A stretch of DNA of 64,000 nt. It comes from DASQBT01 sp963782495 (lineage in GTDB: Bacteria; Pseudomonadota; Gammaproteobacteria; Burkholderiales; Thiobacillaceae). How positions within the stretch are numbered: position 1 is the stretch's first letter; every line of letters begins with the position of its first letter. The DNA lies in the NCBI GenBank assembly GCA_963782495.1, contig CAWAJU010000004.1, forward strand, positions 186,001 through 250,000, given 5' to 3'. Of this stretch, positions 61,453 through 64,000 are shown one piece after another. The position numbers were made by a program, and so were the translations under genes. The notes beneath the pieces were generated by a model. It had not been told where the DNA came from. It searched no databases and saw only the letters and a program-made list of their open reading frames with translations.

Positions 61453-61833
61453 TCATTCCTTCAAAAAAGTTGCCTCATTCCCGCGGTGCGCAGGGCGAAG
61501 ACGCACCTGGTCCTTTTCTTCCACTACGTCCAGCGGCACAAGCCCATTCCCGTTGCACTTGCCGGCGATGCAGCGTCCCGTTGCCGGGTCATATAGTGCG
61601 CCGTGGGTCGAGCATATCAAATAGACACCGTCAACGTCGAAGAACGCGCCTTCATTCCAGTCCAGTTCGACCCCCACATGGCCGCACTGGTTGAGATAGG
61701 CGCGCGGCTTGCCCTGATGGCGCACCACGAAGGCCGGCGTCTTGCGGCCCGCCCAGTCCACCTCGAATCGCACCCCGCGGCCAGCCTCAACCAGCGCAGC
61801 GGAATTGCAGATCACGCGCCCTTCATCAGCCAT
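61453..61833 (-). CDS. Rieske 2Fe-2S domain protein
   Basis: A 126-residue soluble ferredoxin-like protein with the Rieske motifs CGHVG and CSTHGALYDPATGRC supplying two cysteines and two histidines. It is the stand-alone type found next to the HAD and sppA genes. Its electron partners are unknown. It overlaps the HAD gene by 22 bases. Confidence 0.9.
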   Translation of the reverse strand: MADEGRVICNSAALVEAGRGVRFEVDWAGRKTPAFVVRHQGKPRAYLNQCGHVGVELDWNEGAFFDVDGVYLICSTHGALYDPATGRCIAGKCNGNGLVPLDVVEEKDQVRLRPAHRGNEATFLKE

Positions 61834-62468
61834 TCGCGCACGTCTCCAAATGAATGCAGCAGGGCCACCGGATCATGCGCCAGAAGGTCATCGTGCTCAT
61901 GCGCCCCATAGGATACGGCAAGCCGATCCACCCCGGCATTTTGCGCCATTAACATGTCATGGCTGGTGTCGCCGATGACGATGGCGCGATCCGGTGCGAC
62001 CAGCAGTTCATCGAGGATTTCCAGCACCATCGCCGGGTGCGGCTTGGAATGCGTCTGGTCGGCGCACCGGGTGGCGGAAAAAAACCTGCCCAAGCCATGA
62101 TAGTCCAGCGCGCGCTGCAAGCCGATCTGGCTCTTGCCGGTGGCCACCGCCAACACATACCCTGCCTCGCGCAGCTCGCGGATTCCATTGGCCACGCCGT
62201 CAAACAGGGCGATCTCGGCATCGCGACCGAGATAGTGATGGCGATAGCGCTCCGTCAGGCGCGGGTAATCAAGTTCGGCCAGATTCGGCAACAGGGTCTG
62301 CAAGGCCTGAACCAGACCCAGGCCTATGATTTGCCGGCAGTCGCGGTCGGCAGGCACAGGGATGCCCAGATCGTCGCAGGCATTCTGGATGGATTCAACG
62401 ATATGGCCCGCGGAATCCATCAGCGTCCCGTCCCAATCGAAAATCAGCAGGTCGTAGCGTTTGCTCAT
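61812..62468 (-). CDS. HAD-family phosphatase, phosphoglycolate-phosphatase-like
   Basis: A 218-residue HAD hydrolase with FDWDGTLMDS (nucleophile), VATGKSQIGL, a conserved lysine in HSKPHP and IGDTSHDMLMAQNAG. The substrate is not certain; closest types are Gph and YjjG-like phosphatases. It follows rluC in the order rluC-HAD-Rieske-sppA, common in betaproteobacteria. Confidence 0.9.
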   Translation of the reverse strand: MSKRYDLLIFDWDGTLMDSAGHIVESIQNACDDLGIPVPADRDCRQIIGLGLVQALQTLLPNLAELDYPRLTERYRHHYLGRDAEIALFDGVANGIRELREAGYVLAVATGKSQIGLQRALDYHGLGRFFSATRCADQTHSKPHPAMVLEILDELLVAPDRAIVIGDTSHDMLMAQNAGVDRLAVSYGAHEHDDLLAHDPVALLHSFGDVREWLMKGA

Positions 62469-62486
62469 TTAGAGACAACCTTCAAC

Positions 62487-62556
62487 TGGATTGCCACGGC
62501 GGCTGCACCGCCTCGCAGTGACCTCGTCGCGAGATCCGCCGGACCGTGGCAATCCA
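62487..62556. repeat. REP-like palindrome between rluC and the HAD gene
   Basis: TGGATTGCCACGG (62487-62499) and its exact inverse CCGTGGCAATCCA (62544-62556) enclose a GC-rich centre with further pairing. It lies in the 117-base gap between rluC and the HAD gene and shares the GGATTGCC core with 60447-60483. Confidence 0.55.
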
Positions 62557-62585
62557 TATTGTGCGACTCAGCCCGCATTGTTCAT

Positions 62586-63557
62586 CTAGGACTCATCCAG
62601 CTTGTCCAAAAACTTCGCCAATTCCTGCGGCAGCGGCGCTTCAATGCTCAGCGGCTCGCCACTCACCGGATGGTCAAAATTGAGTGAAACCGCGTGCAGG
62701 AACATGCGTTTCAGGCCCTGGCCCGTCAGCGTCTTGTTGAGGGCAAAATTGCCGTACTTGTCATCACCGGCGATTGGGTGCTTCAGATACGCCAGGTGCA
62801 CCCGGATCTGATGCGTGCGACCGGTCTTGAGTTCCGCCTCCAGCAGGGCAAAGGCGGGCCAGGTCTTGAGCCGGCGGAAAATCGTATGCGCGGTCTGCCC
62901 ACCCTCCTGCACCGTGACCCGGCGTTCCCCATCGGCCGTCACGAATTTGTGCAGCGCCAGCCGCACATTGCGCATTTCGTCGCGCCAGCGCCCGGTGGCC
63001 AGCACCAGGTAGCGCTTGTCCACCCGATGCTGCCGAAACATGTCATGAAGTGCGGTGAGCGCGCGGCGCTTGAGCGCCACGATCAACACCCCGGAAGTTT
63101 CGCGGTCCAGCCGATGGGCCAGTTCCATGAAGCGTTGCTCGGGAAACTCCAGCCGAAGTTGTTCGATCACTCCGCGCGATATGCCGCTGCCCCCATGAAC
63201 CGCCATGCCGGACGGCTTGTTGATCACCAGCAGGTCGTCGTCGCGATAGAGTATCGCAGGCGCCAGCCGGGTGACGTCCCGTGGCAATGTTTTCGGCTGG
63301 GACGCCACCTCCGACTGCCGCACGGGCGGGATACGCACCTCGTCGCCTTCGGACAGTCGCAGGCTGACCTCCACCCGGCCGCCGTTGACCCGCACTTCTC
63401 CGCCGCGCACCAATTTGTAGACCCGGCTCTTGGGGACCCCCTTCAACTGTCCGAGCAGAAAATTGTCCAGCCGCTGCCCGGCATGGGCGTCATCGATGGT
63501 AACCCGCCTCACCGACTCTTTGGGGGGCATGACAGATTTTTTGCCTAACTCTTTCAT
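62586..63557 (-). CDS. rluC: 23S rRNA pseudouridine synthase, RluC-type
   Basis: RluA-family pseudouridine synthase, 323 residues; RluC modifies positions 955, 2504 and 2580 (E. coli numbering) of 23S rRNA. An S4 domain (DNFLLGQLKGVPKSRVYKL) precedes the catalytic HRLDRETSGVL and the GRTHQIRVH motif. ATG 63557 is close to AT-rich sequence that may be a -10 box; ATG 63530 is an alternative start. It is divergent from rne, as in E. coli. Confidence 0.92.
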   Translation of the reverse strand: MKELGKKSVMPPKESVRRVTIDDAHAGQRLDNFLLGQLKGVPKSRVYKLVRGGEVRVNGGRVEVSLRLSEGDEVRIPPVRQSEVASQPKTLPRDVTRLAPAILYRDDDLLVINKPSGMAVHGGSGISRGVIEQLRLEFPEQRFMELAHRLDRETSGVLIVALKRRALTALHDMFRQHRVDKRYLVLATGRWRDEMRNVRLALHKFVTADGERRVTVQEGGQTAHTIFRRLKTWPAFALLEAELKTGRTHQIRVHLAYLKHPIAGDDKYGNFALNKTLTGQGLKRMFLHAVSLNFDHPVSGEPLSIEAPLPQELAKFLDKLDES

Positions 63558-63569
63558 TTTTAATATACT
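63541..63569 (+). promoter_or_regulatory. Candidate rne promoter
   Basis: TTGCCT (63541-63546) and TATACT (63564-63569) have ideal 17-base spacing, pointing towards rne. Transcription would start at about 63576, just before a perfect 20-bp palindrome. It overlaps the rluC 5' end. Confidence 0.6.
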
Positions 63570-63575
63570 GTGCCG

Positions 63576-63977
63576 ACTTACAGCCTAGGCTGTAAGCGGA
63601 ATTTCGACTGGTTTTTCTCGCTCGCCAGTCTTTAGAGAATCTGAAACACGTACTGCATTTTTAAACACGATATTCAGAGCTTATCAGCCGTCAGGCCCCA
63701 TCCCTGCCCTATTCATGGTCCCGATGCCGCCTTGCTGCGAGAAGTAGCGATGGTAATTGAAAAAGACGCGTTTTAGCATACGCGGCACAGCCGGACTCAT
63801 ACATACCGGCCGCGCCGGATGAATTGTACGGATCAGCGTGAACATCCCGCTGGTTCAACTTTCCCTCAGGATCAGGAAACCCGCTACCAGTGATGTCCTC
63901 CGTATTGTCACTCTACAAACTGTCGACACAGTCATAGCGGTATTCCCAGTCCCGTATGCGTGCGCGCGGGAGTCAAT
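63576..63977 (+). other. Long rne leader with palindrome and hairpins
   Basis: About 400 bases without a gene precede the rne start. The first 20 (CTTACAGCCTAGGCTGTAAG, 63577-63596) are a perfect palindrome. A hairpin GACTGG/CCAGTC (63606-63630) follows, and GCCGG/CCGGC pairs occur near 63794-63820. In E. coli the long rne leader lets RNase E control its own mRNA; a similar role is inferred here. Confidence 0.55.
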
Positions 63978-64000
63978 ATGAAGCGCATGCTGTTCAACGC
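63978..64000 (+). CDS. rne: Ribonuclease E, start only
   Basis: The last bases encode MKRMLFN, matching the conserved RNase E N-terminus (MKRMLINA). The gene continues beyond the window. Divergence from rluC and the long leader agree with the call. Confidence 0.8.

Noticed and set aside
1..64000. CRISPR arrays, insertion sequences, rRNA genes
   Set aside because: No regularly spaced repeats, transposase motifs or rRNA sequences were recognised.

Overview
The window is a 64-kb stretch of a GC-rich proteobacterial chromosome, densely packed with housekeeping genes. Several blocks have the layout expected of a betaproteobacterium (Nitrosomonadales/Rhodocyclales-like): plsX-fabH-fabD-fabG-acpP-fabF followed by pabB-pabC-mltG-tmk-holB-pilZ-tatD, rluC divergent from rne, and yciV-yciO next to yciB-yciI. 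A PEP-CTERM protein remnant and a two-subunit pyruvate carboxylase fit that placement. The lineage is inferred from gene order and protein resemblance only.

Layout. 1-4583 (minus): a group 3b NAD(P)-linked [NiFe] hydrogenase operon, hydB-hydG-hydD-hydA plus a maturation protease cut by the window edge; a duplicated hairpin-bearing repeat lies at the hydA 3' end. 4736-15954: a small MscS-like membrane protein, then rluB, scpB, scpA, lon, trpS, an M50 protease, yciO and a PHP exonuclease (all minus), then yciB, yciI, bolA and a parvulin (plus). 16008-20840: an hfq-like gene, a GT39/VTT/GT2 lipid-linked sugar cluster and rhlE. 21294-25246: tRNA-Ser and grpE-dnaK-dnaJ behind a clear sigma-32 promoter. 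25280-26190: a frameshifted PEP-CTERM gene.

26425-33579 (minus): a six-gene membrane complex homologous to hydrogenase-4/complex I (hyfB-C-E-F-G-I order). Its large subunit has lost the nickel-ligand cysteines, so it looks like an energy-converting hydrogenase-related (Ehr) complex and not a hydrogenase. A gamma-carbonic-anhydrase-like gene lies upstream on the same strand. The gap between them holds a remnant of a sigma-54 regulator HTH and a 14-bp inverted repeat covering the hyfB-like start codon. 34833-38644 (plus): an OmpR-type two-component pair and a SulP transporter. 38738-50919 (minus): tatD, the pilZ-holB-tmk-mltG-pabC-pabB block, fatty-acid synthesis genes, rpmF and yceD. A 261-bp nested palindromic element sits between fabG and acpP.

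50972-55649 (plus): pyruvate carboxylase A/B, a Maf/YceF pyrophosphatase and an RsmI-like methyltransferase. 55839-60425: an accessory patch with an uncharacterised protein, a beta-propeller protein with an uncertain start, a decayed ECF sigma/VOC/YCII module (three of four genes broken) and a Rof-like antiterminator. 60509-64000: sppA, a Rieske protein, a HAD phosphatase and rluC (minus), then the long leader and first codons of rne (plus).

Two energy modules stand out: a soluble hydrogenase with all its metal ligands, and about 22 kb away a membrane complex built on the same fold but without the active-site ligands. No transposase, integrase or CRISPR array was seen. Start sites were chosen by Shine-Dalgarno match, operon overlap and family N-termini.
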